Source: Embiotoca jacksoni
Lineage: Eukaryota > Chordata > Actinopteri > Embiotocidae
Assembly: GCA_022577435.1 (NCBI GenBank)
Contig: JAKOON010000008.1
Location: 17,409,001 to 17,473,000 of the forward strand
DNA length: 64,000 nt
Direction: 5' to 3'
Shown: in pieces, positions 44,877 through 60,500 of the stretch
Layout: the number at the start of each line of letters is the position of its first letter
Numbering within the stretch: position 1 is the first letter of the stretch
Made by a program: the position numbers and the translations under genes
Notes under the pieces: model-generated
What the model was told of the DNA's origin: nothing
What the model saw: the letters and a program-made list of their open reading frames with translations, nothing else
Databases searched by the model: none

Positions 44877-47800
44877 GTAATTACATATGCCCTTATGCCT
44901 TTAAGCGTCTCAGGCTTTCCGTCTTGTGACAAATGCCATAAGGTTGTTATTTCTACTACCACTGCTTGTGTAGCCGCTTTGGCAGCGTAGCACACTGAAT
45001 TTTATTGGACGCAATCCTAACCTTTCTGAGCTGATAATGCAATCAAACCAACTGTTAAAGAATGTATATCCTCAATTCAAAATGAATCATAAACTCACAA
45101 AATCAAATCAGCAGACAAAGTATAAATCTTTATATCAAAATTATATTCTTATTGTCATGTTAGTGCATGTAGCGGTTTGAAATTTGACTGGCAGTGTTAC
45201 TTAAACGTGGCATGTGTTATGTGTGTACAGTCAGTCACTGCAGTGTCTTAGAGCCAAACAGATCCAATCACATATGCTTGGATGTTTGTTGGCTCTTGGT
45301 TTGTACCTTTAAGAATGCTCCTACAAATCTGTGACTGTGGTGTCATTGAGGTCACACTGGTGGGTACTTCCCTAACTGCAGGCAGGTTTTTATCCTCCAG
45401 CTTAATTGAAGTCATATATTATCATTGTAAAACCTTAGTAGACACTGTGGAAGAATTAGTTTAAATTGGATTAGACTCAGCTTTATTGTCATTGTGCAGT
45501 GTCCAGCTATAAAAGCCAATGAAATGCAGTAACAGCAAGAAGCATCTTCATCTCAAGTTTTTTCTCAGCGTGAATTAAAAGGAAAAATGATCAGAAGTGA
45601 AGTATGTTAGTAAATAAATGCATGATTTCCTCCTTTTTGCCAGCTGTCAAGCTTAGTATGCGTTTCCATATCCAATGGGATTGCTCCTCTCAGATAGTCA
45701 GGCTAAACAGGAAACCACTTTCAGGTCAGTCTGTGGTTTTCAGTGTTCAGAATCCATCTAGATGTTTACAGGCCGGACAGCTTACGGCTGTAGATTTGCT
45801 TTCAGACAGAATGATTGAATTATACTGGTTCACCATTATTTGTTGTTTCCAGGTACAGTAATCTCCAACAACACTAGAAAATGATTACGAGTTTCATCTC
45901 CATGGCGCTCCATATGTCATGATATCGGGGCTGTGGTCTTATTAGTTCTGCATTATGTTTCCCATAGCAATAGTTTGTGAAGATGACATTAACGAGGTGG
46001 GACTCTTCGACAACAATGCTGACAAACAGAGCAAAATGCAGAGATTGCACAGAATCTTTGCTCATATTTGACCTTTACGACAGGTCAGTGTATGTTATTG
46101 AGCAGTTTGTTTTGTTTGTCATTGACAGCAAGGACAGAAGTGGTAGTGTTTTAGCCAATCTTTGAAATTTCATACATCTACAGTGAAATGGAAATTGAGG
46201 GTGGACAAATGGAAAAGGCCACTTTCTGTGGTTAACGACTGATAGCTCTTAGAAAATTGTATTAATTGATCTTCAGTGTCTTGCACTGAGACGTTGTGCT
46301 AACACTGATTTGATGAAGAGTTGTATCCTATAATCCATGTCTTAATTATCTCAGCCACCAAAACTCACCGGAACCCTTCCTTAATATCTCAGACATTTTA
46401 AACACCATACTCAAAGCAGTGGTAAACGATAACCTTTTTTAAACCAGCTGAAATACTGATTCTGCAGAAGTCCAATAACTGCTGAATTATTGATGTTCTG
46501 GCTTCCAACACAAATCTAAATCCATGACATGAAAAGCAAAGCAAACATGGACAATACTCTAAGATGCAGTAAGTACGTGGCATGTATTGACTAAAGTATC
46601 TCTTGACCTCTGCTTATCAGAGGAAATCAAATGCACGGGGAAAGTATAGTGCTCCTGTGAAAAGAGCAGTGCTGCATTTTAAGATGGCTCAGGTCAACTG
46701 TAGAAGAAGCCTGAATTTGAAGTATCATTTTCATGTGATATTTCATGTCAACATTTTCAGTACAGTTGATAAATTATAATGCAGTTACAGCCCAGTTAAA
46801 TTCATTTCTAAACTTTTAGCACCAGTTTAAATTGTTCCTGATTACTGCGTGAAAAATCACTAAAATTACTGAACCATTTGGGAATTTTCTTCTGAGACTC
46901 TTAAAAAAAGAGCTTTAACTTTATTTTTCTTTGCCTTTCTATAAATGCAATTGAGCATATGATATATTTTTATGATTCTGAGCTCGCGACAGTCGTGGCC
47001 AGTTTTGGGGTTGTCCATCTGTCCGTCCATCCTCACAGTTCTCGCGAAAGATGAACTGATTACGTTTTAGGGTCAAATGTCACTGTGACCTCACAAAACA
47101 TGTTTGTGGCAAAAACTCAAGAATTTTTACACTAATTATGACAAAATTTCCCTCAAATTTAACAATAAAAATGATATATACGACATTTTATATCTCAAAG
47201 GTCAATGGTCAGCTTCCTTGTGACATCATAATGTTCAGCAAAAACACTTTTCTGGCTGTTATTTATCACCATAACTCAGGAACAGAGGGCGAGAATTTGA
47301 TAATATTTCCCATTTGGTCAGATACTGAAGTGGTGACACTAATCTTGGGTATCCACCTTGAAACTGTGCTGGTTGTAAAGATATTCTGTGCTGTTGGGTT
47401 GAAGATGTGTGTGAAGTGGCCATGCTTTAGGATTTTAGCTTTTTTTGCAGTAACATTCATATTCAAAACTTTGTCTGCTAACATGGCACCAACTTTATGT
47501 TGGGCCAAATTTGAACTTTGAAGGACCAAATGCCTTCAAAGTCTTCACTGTATATGTTATATGTGACTCTACTGATTGGTGGACGCATACAACCATGAAG
47601 TGGTAATTATTTTTAAAAGACCATTAGATATTTGAACATGATGAAAATGTGTCTGCTTCACTGAAAGTAAAATTAGTAGTTATTTACAGCATGACTACGT
47701 ATCAAAACACCTCATCACTGAAAGATCATTAAAGGAAATAAAAAAACAAATGAAATCCATTTGTATTTCCACAATCTTTATTGTGTTCATTAGTAATAAA

Positions 47801-50800
47801 GACATGTGCCTGTTTATCAGGGGTGAGCTGTGGATTAATAGACTGCTCCTGTTCTACAAAGCCTTTGTTCAGGCTCTTATCAGGGCAGACCTTCAGCCAC
47901 ATGTGAAAGAGGAGACAAAAAAAAGGAGAGGAAAGGGTCTGTCTTCGCCTTGTTGTGTGCCTTTGAAGTGGATTACCTCGTTCACAGCTGCCCAAACACT
48001 GACAGTCATAACTGAGGTCTGACTACTGGATGAACACCAGATGAACCGAGACATGCTATACAGTTTGGTGGATGGTTTTCTAAACCTAAACCGCCTGAAC
48101 GCACCCGTTAATTGGTGTCATCGTCATTCAGTAAATCTTTTTTAATATAACTCAAAGCTTTGTTCCAGTGAGTAGCTTATTTTTTTTTATTTTTTTTTCA
48201 TTTTTATGGCCTCAAAAATGCACAGTCAAGGGAATAAATCTGATGACTCTTGTTTCAAATTTCCTCAATAGTATTTACTCATTATTTCAAGGATTTACGT
48301 CCTTTTAAGGTGATCTCATTCTGTTATCTGTGGCGCAGCCGATGAAGTCATCTTCCAGTCAGAGGTGAAACAGAGCCAGAGTTGCTATGGAAACAGGCTT
48401 TATAATTGTATTACCCCTTTTTGACGGAGGCATGATACTAAACTGGACATGGAATGCAGCCAAGATTCCCTTTCTACAAACTAGAAGACAGCCACAGTAA
48501 ACTTGTCTGGGCTGCCAGAACAAGTTCATATTTTTGGCTCAAAATACATTTTCTTGTGGAAGTTTAGACTAAAGCTGGGGTTTGCCTCCCTTCTACCCCG
48601 ACCTCTATGATGTTGGGTACATTGCCATGAAAAACATAGATAAAGGAAAACAAGCCCTCTCGCAGGCCATTAGATGATGTTTTATGTACTGTATGTGTGT
48701 TGTTTATAGGACAGCTGTGCCTGCAGCACCTACATTTGTTGTTATACAGCAGCTCTTGGTAATCTTATTAAAAGGCCAACAGAAAGAAGCAAGCTTTTAC
48801 CTTCTTGCATGAATTATATCAGAACCAAAGAACCAGTCCAACTGCTGCGTATCATGCAAATAAGAAAGTTGCTCTCTGAGTCCTAATCTGTACTGACCAG
48901 TAAATGTTTTTCCTCTAAAATGCCTTCCTTAACAGACTATCAAAGAGAGCCAACATGGTATTTTGTGTGTTTTATGTTGTGTCTTATTAAGATACGATAT
49001 TATCACCTCTACCCTGCACATAACCTCTCCTATCTGTGCTGTTTGTGCACTGTTCAAGCTTTCCGGTGATTGTCAGGAAATTTCTTATTCTAGCCAACAA
49101 TATCCTGATGATAAGAAAAGAAATGTGTTTTCCTGGTGACAATACAAGCTGTAAACATGAAAACACAACTCACACTTTAAACATGACCAATAAAGAAGAA
49201 AACAGGATGTCGTTATTACTTTAGTGTATATCTCTCTGTAATATTCATCATCCATGGCCACGAGCTCGTATTTTGGGGGATTATTTTACAATACAGACTA
49301 ACAGTCCATTTAGTCAAATTTTCAGTGTATGTTTTATACCTCACGTTTTCACTCACAGCTGTGATAACAAAATTCACATTTGCCTGGGGTTATGTATACA
49401 CATTTCCTTTAGAATAGAGCAATGTGGGGAAACAGATCGGGAGGATGTCTCGTCATAGAAGACCGAGGGCCGGGTACGAGTTCAGGATGTTGTGGTTTCA
49501 CTGTAACACGGTGCACTCAATGCCTGCTAGACTAACAGCACTTACTTGTGTCAAATGTGAAATTGAAAATTTCAGTTTAATGTTTTACCATTTCACATTG
49601 AGTACTTGCCCCATCTGCCTAATGCGCCTATCAAGGCAGTCTTTTGGCTTGTCTGATACTATACTGCGTAATAGATAACTCAGTGTGAGCCACTCCATCC
49701 TCACCAGAGTACTAATGTTTCTCTCATTAATATCTCATATATATCTACATGCAATTTAACTGGGCCTTTTATTTGTCACCCGTCTGGCATTAATAAAATC
49801 CCTGCCACGAGAGAAGTTGTAGAGCAAATCTGTGACATGTTTGTGTCACTTCCGTTGAGGAACGTGTTTTTGTTGTCTGGTGCTGTGTTAAGTTAGTGTG
49901 CATTTGTTGAAGTGTGAGGACAAACGACTCTCTGAAGAGTTCTTAATCAAGTAGAAAATAGATGTGTTTGTTTGATTGGAGTGAGCAGGGCAGTCTCACT
50001 GTGGACCAGCCTCGTGGGAGAACTACACAAGAGCTGTTATTGGGTTTTTTGGGTTTTTTTTTTCGAACAGTAGACACCCACAGCCTGCTTGAGTCAGAGC
50101 AAAAAACTATTTGGTTGTTACTGAATCAAAGGTTCACAACACATTCGGTTCTTTTCAGGTTATCAGCGGTGCTTTTAGATGCTGTGCAGCAGATGGAAAC
50201 CATGGTCTGTTTGTCACCAGCGATAAAATACTCTGTTGAGCTTGTAGGTTTCTTATCAGTTGGTTTAAGTGGGCGCTGTTCTGCCAGGTGTAGACTCTTT
50301 CATGGATTTTGCTCTCAAGGGGACCTCAGTCGGTGCTTAATAACGCTGCATGTTTGCTTCTCTTAACCTACAGTTTAATTCTCCCTCCTAACCCATGTTT
50401 ATTTGTCTGTCCCTTAAAGATGGTCCTGCTGTGTTGACCGCATTCAGGATAAACCTGCACTCAGGTACAGGCAGATCAGCGGCTTTATGTGATGCCTGTC
50501 TGTCCGTCCTCCCGTCATCATCCTTTGCTTTTTCTCTCCGTACATATGCACTCTCAACATCCTGAGCTCTCCTTAATAGTGGATCTCATTTCTCTTTCTG
50601 TTCTGTTCATTCTTTGCCGCTGTCTGCTTCGTCTGCTAATCAGATCCACACGTCTGTCCATGTCTGTCTGCTCAATCAGCTTTCATATCTCAGCTTCTGG
50701 TTGTATCTGCTCAACTGTCGGCTCCTGGTAGTAACATGGTGCGTGTTACTGTCCTGTGTTCATGTCTGAGGTGTCAAATCTGCACTGATGTATGCACTCA

Positions 50801-53800
50801 TATGCTGCAGCGAGGCATGTGCACATGACGTCTCAAATACAGTTATGCGATCTGACCAGTCATACCGGGAGGAGATATAAATGTGCCAACCAACAGACAA
50901 TTTGCTCTACAGTTTATATATATGTGAGACCTGTATTGTTAATATCTGTGGTTGTATTTCACAATTGCATTCAAAGTTACAAAATGATGTCGAGATCAGA
51001 TTTTCACAGGATTTTTGCATCAGTGTGATGAAATAGTGCTGTGTTAGATTTCAGTGTTTAGTTTTATTGCAAAATTTAAAAAAAAGAAGTTTTTTATCAT
51101 CAGATCTCATAAGAAAAACTATATTACAACACTTGTTAGTATCCCCCTCAAAATAAAAAAATACCCCTCTACAAGTAGAAGTCTATTAATTAATTTGACA
51201 TAATCAGGAGTGTCTTAAAATCACATTCAAAGTGCTCATTTGGTGACAGAATGGCCACTGCCATTGTGGTATATCACCCTGTAATGTAATGTTTTTTGTT
51301 CCTGATAGATCAAAATGTTCAATCTAACGGCATTATAATTTGCTGGATATACATATTTCATTAAGTACAATGTTTATCTTGAAAGTAAATGATAATTATA
51401 TTTGTCAAATAAATTCTGTGCCAGTACAATATTTCTCTCAAAATTGGGTGTAATAGATGAATAAAGAAGGATAAAACAAAAGTACAGTACTTGCGTAATT
51501 GACTTGGTCATATTGCACCACTGCTTCTGTTAATGTGCCTTGTACATACTGTACATACAGTATATACTTGTGTATATGAGTCTTTCAAGTGTGAAATAGA
51601 TGATAAGTTCATGATCATTTCTTGCTGTTGAAAAATATGCCTCCTGTATTGTGCTTGTGAGTGAGGGAAGTGGGTGGCTGACATACAGTTTTCTTTCACA
51701 TCCTCTGGTCAGAAAAACACTAAACCCTGGCTGTCTTTCGTCATATTTGTCTCTATGAGTCAGTCTGGGGGATACAGGGCCGCTGTATCATAGTTACATA
51801 TGCTGGCAAACAAAATCAAACTGTGAAGCGCTAAATGTGAATCTCATCTGGGGACAACACACGTTCCAGACGAGCAGAAATTAGAGGCAGATTTTCTGTT
51901 CAGAAATGAACACTGTCAAATGGAACGGAAACTTCACCAGGTTGGACTGAAGTGGTTTTGGCTTGATTTAGCTGGGAAAGAGTGGATTTGTTCATTGTTT
52001 GATGCATCAAGAGAGCGTCCATAGACTACTGTTCTTTGTCTCAGTATGATCAGCACTTTCTTCTTGGATTTACTGTAGGCCTGGAAAGATATATTAAATT
52101 ATTCAGTGAAGGAGAATTTTCCAGCCCTAAAGCTGATCACTCCTCACTGGTGTTCAATTAGTGGAGGTGAAGCAGCAATTCTGGACTTGTTGCTTTAAAA
52201 AAATGGAAAACTATTTTTCCAAGGTCTGAGCTAAACGTTGTTTTAGCTTGAGAACTATAGGAATATCTCTCGGTATCCTCCAGCAGGTTCCTAACTTCAA
52301 GACAAGACCTGATGTAAAGTGGGTAAGATACAAGAAGTCATCTTCCTTCGTTTGGTGTAGTGGCCCTGAGAGCTCAACACACTGCAGCTTCAGTAAAATT
52401 ATGCAAATAGGTTATTTTCAAAATGACTACCAGAACACTGATGATCAGAAGGAGTGAATTTGGCTAATGACACCATAATAAATTTTGGAAGAAATTGATT
52501 GACTTTGTATTTCATGGGAGAAGTTGACGCTGTTTAAATGGCAGTCTATTCCAGAGGTTTTTTTTGGAGCCAGCCCCTAGTGGCCCCTCAGTGGTATTAC
52601 ACTGTAAGGCACTTCCACAGTGGCTTACTTTTCAGTCCTCGAGGCTACATACATTTTTAGACATGGTCTGACTACAACGAATAGTTTTCAGAAGGCAAAA
52701 AGAGGTAATGGACACAGCTGGGACACACTTTCTGTTGTCATGATGAATAAAATAGTCACTGAGGTCGACTAGCCTTCAGTGTTGTTGGAAATGTTTCTGC
52801 TGGTTTCTGTATTTTTTTTTTTGCTGCGCCTACGTCCTAATTTTTTTCATTCGCTCTGGTTTTCTGAAGTTGGAGTGTGTTGAGCTCTCAGGAACACCAG
52901 AGTTTGGTGAGTTCCCAAAAGCTGTTTCTTTGAAAGAACTGAGCAAATACATATGAAGTTGCCATCTTGTAGAACAACCTTGTTATTGGCACAATGGAAG
53001 TTGTATTTTTTTACTGTCTGTGTACCTGAAAGTAAAATCACCCGTTATCAGTTATGTTGGCTTTGGCTTGGAAACAAAAGCTTCATGAGTTTCTGTTGAA
53101 GAGGAAAAACAAACAAGTTGCATTATGAGAAATGTAGGATCCTGTATTTTTGGAGTTGTCAGTGTATCTCAGCCTCTGGAGCTTCCTTTTAAATCCCCTG
53201 TTGTTACAGAAATGCAAAAACATCACTGCCATCTAGTTTTGAGATGATCATCTCATGTTTACATGTGAGTCTTGTAGCACTTCAACTCCCACTACGGTGT
53301 TCTATAGATCAGCAATGGTTGGATATGCATGCGTTTGTCATGTGTCTCTGGATAGAAGTAGATCAAAATAGGGAAAAAGACCACTAGAACTTGTCCTTGC
53401 CTGACAGAAGATCCACAGGAGTAAACTCACTGCCTTGAGGATGTGTTTTTACAGATCTAATCCAGTTTTGGTGTTATGGCGGCTCTAGTACAGTACTCCA
53501 TATTCACAAGTGTTGCAATGTTTGTTTTTTTAAGAGTGTTGTGTTTCAGGACAAGATTGAATTTGGAATCCCTTCCAAAAATATTAAACATCTTGATATT
53601 CCATTGTAAGACATCAAAAGTAATGAGGAAGGCTTACATCTTAGTCGTACTACTCATAGGATCAGGACTTTGAATTTAGTTAATTTGTTCCCTCAAAGCC
53701 ATATTTACCTTGTTGCATGAATAATGTTTTTTTTTTTTTTTTTAAATAAACTGTATTGTAGTTATTGTTTAATGAATGACCATTTATGTCCATCTCTGCC

Positions 53801-54525
53801 AGTTAATGTCTGTCTATGTCATAGTCTACTGTCGCTGCCCAGTTTCACAGAAGGAAAGCCGCTCTGCATGTTCTTTGCTTGTTTGTCTCTCAGTGGATGT
53901 AGATTTAACACGCTGCTGGCCCTTTGTTTCTGTTTGCTCTAGCCAGCTCTGATAACTGACTGCACAGATGGATAAAGTCTAAAACTGTTAAACAAAAAAG
54001 GAAAGAGTCAAATGGCAGCTAAGAAGAAAGAAAAGTTCAGCTGCCCAGTCAGTGACTCTTCCCATGAAGCCTAACAAGGAAAAAACACAGGGACTCCTAC
54101 TGATATGGTTTATTTCCATTCCTTCATAGTGAGTCTCCAGGCCTTTCATGCTGCTTCCACATGGAGACACCACAGCCCCTCTCTCATTGGCTCACATTAC
54201 TGTCTGTCAAATAATCTTGTCTCATCAAACTGCATGTGTGGCTGGGTTGAAGATAGAGGAGGCTGGAGATCTTACTGAGCCAATTGTGTCTCTTTTAGGA
54301 AAGGGTTGGACTTCTGGCAAGGCAGCAGCCCCTGCACCCAGCACCTCCCCCTCTTTAATGTCTTCATGCGGCCTCCCCCACAGGAAGTGCTGCTTTCCCA
54401 CCATCCAGGAATAATAGGGGAGCAGGCAGCGAGCAGGGCAATGCTTCATGAGCACATTCCCTTTGCCAGAGTCTGCCACGCAGGGCGAGAGAGGCTCTGC
54501 TGGAATGCTGTGTGTCATTGTAGTT

Positions 54526-54593
<68 letters not shown>

Positions 54594-57500
54594 AGCCTTT
54601 ATGTTTCTCCTCTCTCTCTCAGTTCAGTGCTTACCAATATATTAAGAGTCCATATCTGTAGGCTTTTTATTGGGCCCTTATTAAACTAAGGTAGCCTGAA
54701 ATGAATGTGTAGCCATGACGATTATTGGCTGGCTGATTACTCTTAAAGGGATAGCCTGGTTCTGACTGGACATTATTATCAAGCTACATACCACGTACCA
54801 TGCAGGGGTGTAAACAGAGCTTAACCAAGCTGAGCTAAATGACTGCATGTCAGTGGGATAAGTAGAGAACACATTATGATTATTTTTGGAACCATTGTTT
54901 TCCCTCATTGGGTGTGGGTGCACGGAAACAGCTAGCTGGAACGGATGTTTGAAACGTCAATGTTTTTTCTTAAAAGAATGTTAATTTCATTACACAACAA
55001 GACATATAAAAGGCATTTAATTGTAAAAGTTACTATAAAAAAACCTAAACCGTTAACCTAAACAGATCTGATGCACTGAACAGTAAGCTGTTAGACCATT
55101 TTAAATTGCATTACTTTTAGCTACAATAAGTTACATTAAAATGACCTGTTGTACTCATGTAATGTATAATAACTCATTACATACTGAAGACTGAATTTTG
55201 GAACATGGACATTATTGTTACTGCACGCAGTTATATGAAGCTTATTTAGCCTCAAAATTCAGTTTGAAGATGTTCTCTATATTCTGCCTGCTTCTATACT
55301 TTTGATAGTTATATTCTATTTGTCTTTATTCTACAGATGAAAACAGTGGAAATGGTGTTAATTCAATATCTGAGAGAGCTCCACTGCCTGGACACACAGA
55401 GGTAAGTTCAACACATTCACAAACTGTTGAGGGAAAAAGTGGGACATTATGAAAAATAAGCTCTTTTACTAAGACCTGGATGAGATGATCGGTTAGTAGC
55501 TGGATAGAGAGTTAAACGATTAACCTTGACAGTTTGTTTAACTGTAGAGGTTATTTTTCATCTCAGCTTCATCTGTTTAGTTCTATATTTTCAGAAATAG
55601 TCAATAGAGATGGCTGAAGTTACACTTCCAGCGCCTGTGTAATTTTCTTTGCAGCCACAAGGTTGTTTGTGTCAGTGTTTACTGTAAGTGTGATTTTGTA
55701 GTCTGAGACTGACCTTATGTTGACTCACTGCTCTGATTGTTCAGTCACAAGACTTCTGTGTCTCAAAGAGCTCTTTTCATTTCCCTAACAGTGAGACAGA
55801 AATAAACTGCCGCTGCTCAGGCAGGAACCTGTTGTCGGTCTGTTTGATTTTCAGGGATATAATCAGGTCATCAAGCAGATGGGTTATCCATCTCACTTGA
55901 TAGCACTTATTATATTATGTTTCCGTGATGTACGACTTTAGGTTTCAGTCCATAAATGAAACACTCTCTTATCAGTGTACAAATCTATCAAACACATTTT
56001 TAATTTTCTCATTAAGTCTGAACAGGATTGAATAACACAACGACGAGCTGTGTTCACGGCCCTGTTCCACTGAGGTCTGTTAGTGGATGTGAGGGTCTGA
56101 TAAACAAGCTGGGTGGAGTTCAGTCAACTGCTGAACAGAGTGGGTACTCCAAGCTGTTGTTAAGTCTTTATAGTACAGCTCTTAAAGTATGTACTTTGTC
56201 ATTCAATGTTAAGCTTCAAACACTGACATCATGACTCCCACCAGACAATTAAAAGTTGAGCTTTCTTATTGTCATGCTAAAGTAATACATGTTGTTTTAT
56301 TAATATGAATAATTAAAGTTTTTTTTTTTTAAGAACATACAAGCTATTATATTTTTAAATGAAGTTGAATTAAAAAATACATTTGGTTTTGCACTTCAGA
56401 AACTTTTGTCATAAAAATGATCTGGATTATGTTCAGATTGTCTACAAACAGATTATATTTTCCTGGATTCCTTTTCATAAAACATATTTTATTATAATGT
56501 ACAGGCGTACAAAAATCATGAATATTAAAAAACTACAGTAATAATTGTTGTGTTAGTGGAGCTTAATGCCGTGAAGAGCAAAAGTTGACACAAAAAGCCT
56601 TTTGACGTTTCTGGGAGAAACGTCTATCGTAAAATAATTTGAAGTTTTGGAGTTAAGATGAAGACTGAAATAGAAAAGTTTATGTCGAGCAAGGTTCTCC
56701 TCCACCATCAACTATTTCTGTATAATAACAGGCTGTGACTGTACAGTGTCCAGATTTTCCTCTTTTATGTGTTTTTTCTTGTCATCATCGGCACCCTCTA
56801 AACAGTATGATAAATATTTTATTTTCAGAACTATCTCAACAAGTGGATATCAAGTGAATGTCTCTGTATTCAGTAGCCTATACAGTACATGTCCTCTGTG
56901 CTCCTCTATATACAGTACCTAATACTTTATATGTATTAATGTCCTTTATGTCTCTCTTTAAGAGTCTGGCAGTTTCATTTTTTTTCTCTGTCAGAATCTG
57001 TTGCATATCCGTTTACTTCTGCCTCTCACAGAAAGCTAAACGCTATTTCATGCTGGTTGCTTCCTTTAGGCAGACAAGCTACAACCAAACAAAGACACTG
57101 TGTTCTTCAGGGACGGAGTGCGCAGAATAGACTTCGTGTTGTCTTACGTAGATGATAAAGATGGAGAAAAAAAGCAGGTGAGTGGAACAGAAAAGTTGTT
57201 GTCACTTGACTACTCAGCAGTTTAAAATGTGCCCTGTGACCAACTGCAACATCATTACACAATTTATACCCAGAAACAGGAACGTGTGGTTCTGCAAAGA
57301 CGAAGTGAGATACAGCATAATTAATAAAACGCTTACTGAAATGAACAGATTTAAAATTATTTGTTATGTTTAATGGTGATGACTTAAAAAAAAAAAAAAG
57401 TTTCCTGACAGAGAAATATTCACATAACGAGAATCCATAAATGTATACATTTTATGTCAATTGACAAAATATATATGAGATATAAATCACATGAGTATCA

Positions 57501-60500
57501 GTCACGTCAGAAAGGACTGAAGGAAGCTGAGTTCAGCTCTATTACAGACTGTAGTTTACTGAGTGGTCAGCTGCAAGCTGAGAATTTGAACTCTTGCTTA
57601 TAAATTACCATTCTGTGTCATGGGAAGTGGAAGGTTTTTATTATTGTATTATAAATGTGGCCAGTGGAGCTGCAACTATTTGTGAATTAATCTATGGGTT
57701 TATCAATAAAAACTTGAAAGAAATGTTAAAATCCTCTGATTCCAGCCTCTTAAATGTGAATATTTTCTGATTCCTTTAGTCTTACTTTATAATAACTGAA
57801 TATCTTTTGGTTGTGGGATGTTGGTCGGGATAAATTAAGACATTTTATGCTGCACCTTCATCTTAAGGAAACACTCGTCGCCATCTTTCACCATTCCCTG
57901 ACATTTAAAGACAAAACAGCTCATCGATTGATCGAGAAAACAATTGACAGATTCATCAATGATTGAAATAGTTGTTATTTTCAGCCCTAGTGACCACTCA
58001 TCATGAGATTTGTCCACGGTTACCTTTGTACCACTCTATTAGACTTTTGGAATGTGCTCCCCAGAAACTACGTGTCCATGTGACTGGGTCAGATAAGGGT
58101 TGGCTGTGTCTGTGTCTACTGATACTTCTGCCTCTAATATTAGAAATTTGAATTACAGTTTTTGTCAGGAGCCCCACCCATTGTTACACCCACTTCATGC
58201 CCCTGTCTGGCCAGTCTCTACACCTCACTTGGAGTGAATCTATTTTGAAGAGTTTGAAAAGTAACTCAAAAAACTGCAAAATTCCTCAGACAGGGGTTTT
58301 GTTTATTTTCTTTAACATGAGTCGGTAAAGGAGAAAACTAGACTGGGTGGGTCAGTGTGGCTCCAATGATTTTTGGCTTGTGTGTTAATTTACAGGAAAG
58401 GAGGAGGGCGTTTGAGGCCAACCTGGAGAAAGTGGGACTGGAGCTCGAGACAGAGGACAAATCAGTAAGAATTTTAACTACAGAGCACCGGCACCACCTA
58501 GTGGACAGTCTGCAGAGGCACCACAAGTTAGAGGAAAATGTCTAAAAGGGATGGCTCAGTGTCCCATATCATACTGCTTTAAAGTAGATGAAGCAAACTG
58601 TGTAAAACTCTTTACTTATAGTTACAATAAAGCTTCTAGTTCATGTTTCCTTTTCATTTATTGTTCCATCAGGACTCTAAAGACCAAAAGACATATTTCT
58701 TGAAGATCCATGCTCCGTGGGATGTACTGGCCAAATACGCTGATGTCTTGAAGGTTAAAGTTCCCTTCAATGAGAATGATATTCCTCACAGGCGGGACGT
58801 CCCGCTAGAGTGGCTCTCTCACCCTTTTCGACTACCAGAACACATCATGCACCCACAACCGGACTATTTCACCTACCCCTTCGACAAGGCCAAGACCGAC
58901 TTCTTCCTCATCAACGACAAAGATACATTCTTCCCACCATCCACAAGAAACAGGATTGTAAGTGTTTGAGAGACAATTCATTTGTTATACTGTTAACGTG
59001 TCTCTACGATGTTGGTGTCTACGAATGAAGATGCATCTATAAGCGAACCCAGTTGATCCCAGAGGAGTTCATAGAGATGGTTGACTGTTTTAAGGTTCCC
59101 TCTAGAGAGTTAGAAAATGCTCGTGCAACAATGAAGCAAAATGTGAAATGCATTTGGCTAAAAAGGTAAATCCAAATCCCTTAATCTCCGGTTAAATCCC
59201 TTCTTTGTTATCAGGTGTTTTACATCCTGGCTCGCTGTCCGTACTACAAAGAGGGGCGGAAAGATAAAGATAAAACAGGAATCAAGCGACTGCTCAGCAA
59301 CGGGACCTACACTGCGGCCTTCCCACTGCATGATGTAAGACACATTTACTCCAGTAAACAGCAGCTTTAGATACTGGAAGTCAATTTTGTGAGACTTTTA
59401 TCTTCACTTCCTTGCAGATTGAGATTCAATATGAATGTTTTAGGATGTGATGCATAGAATTTGATTAACCCAATTCTATATTAAGTACATAGAATTAATG
59501 CTTTCTAGACCACAGAAAACATTACAATTCTGCTTATATTTTAAGAAATAACAAATTAAACACACTGACAGAAACAGGTCTGTAAAATTAGTACATTTTA
59601 CGGTTAATGCCACTTGTACTACTGCTACTAAGACGTTTATTTTGAAAAATAAGTGGTTTTGTAAGTAGTAAATTGGCTGGAAATGTTAAATTTAGGACTT
59701 AATGACAAGTACAAATACATTTGTTTTTACATTTACAAGTTCCAGAGCCATAATAATTTAAGTGGTATAATGAAGTTTTTAAAAAATTAAGATTGGATTA
59801 ATTTAATAGTTTGAAAATAGAATATTGTCCTGAATATCCAAAAATATTTTCCTCAACAGCCAATATTATACTATTTCTTTTGCTTTTAGTGTCGATACTG
59901 GAAAAAGGCAAGAAATGCTGAGTGTGAGAGTGAGCGCTTCAACTTGTACAAGCACTGGGCCAGGTTTCTCTGCTTTTACAAAGAGCAGCCTCTGAACCTC
60001 ATCAGGTAAATGAACATCCCCTGCTTGCAGACATTTATCACTGATTCTGACATCGAAATCTAACATTTCAGAGTTCAGAATTCATTGTGACATTAAAGTG
60101 GTTCTTTGGTTGCAGGAAGTACTACGGAGAAAAGATTGGGATCTACTTTGCCTGGCTGGGCTTCTACACTGAGATGCTGTTCTTCGCAGCGGTCATGGGC
60201 CTTATATGTTTCACCTACGGAGTGCTCAGTTATGATGACAACATATCAAGGTTAGTACCGTGTTCCTCACTACTGTGTACCTCACTATCGTGTACCTCAC
60301 TACCGTCTACTACCATGTACCTCACTACCATGTTCCTCACTACCGTGTACTACCATGTACCTCACTACCGTGTACCTCACTACTGTGTACCCAAAACATT
60401 ATGGGCATCGAAATACATTATTCTTATACACTCTGTTGTCAGTTTATGAGGTTCACCTGGCTGAAATTAATGCAGTCTAATTCAACAGTCCTGCAATAAA

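Larger units (their letters stand above)
44877..55336. other. Intron 1 of ano5-like gene
   Basis: 10.5 kb with interspersed-repeat fragments (45465-45550, 46985-47400, 52537-52665), an inverted-repeat pair (52364/52892), a T-run and a GT microsatellite. No additional exon is recognised. Confidence 0.7.

Noticed and set aside
47138..47521. 127-residue open frame on the plus strand
   Set aside because: It lies inside an interspersed repeat that I recognise from teleost genomes; not a gene.
54306..54689. 127-residue open frame over a GT repeat
   Set aside because: The long run of alternating Cys-Val is the translation of a GT microsatellite.
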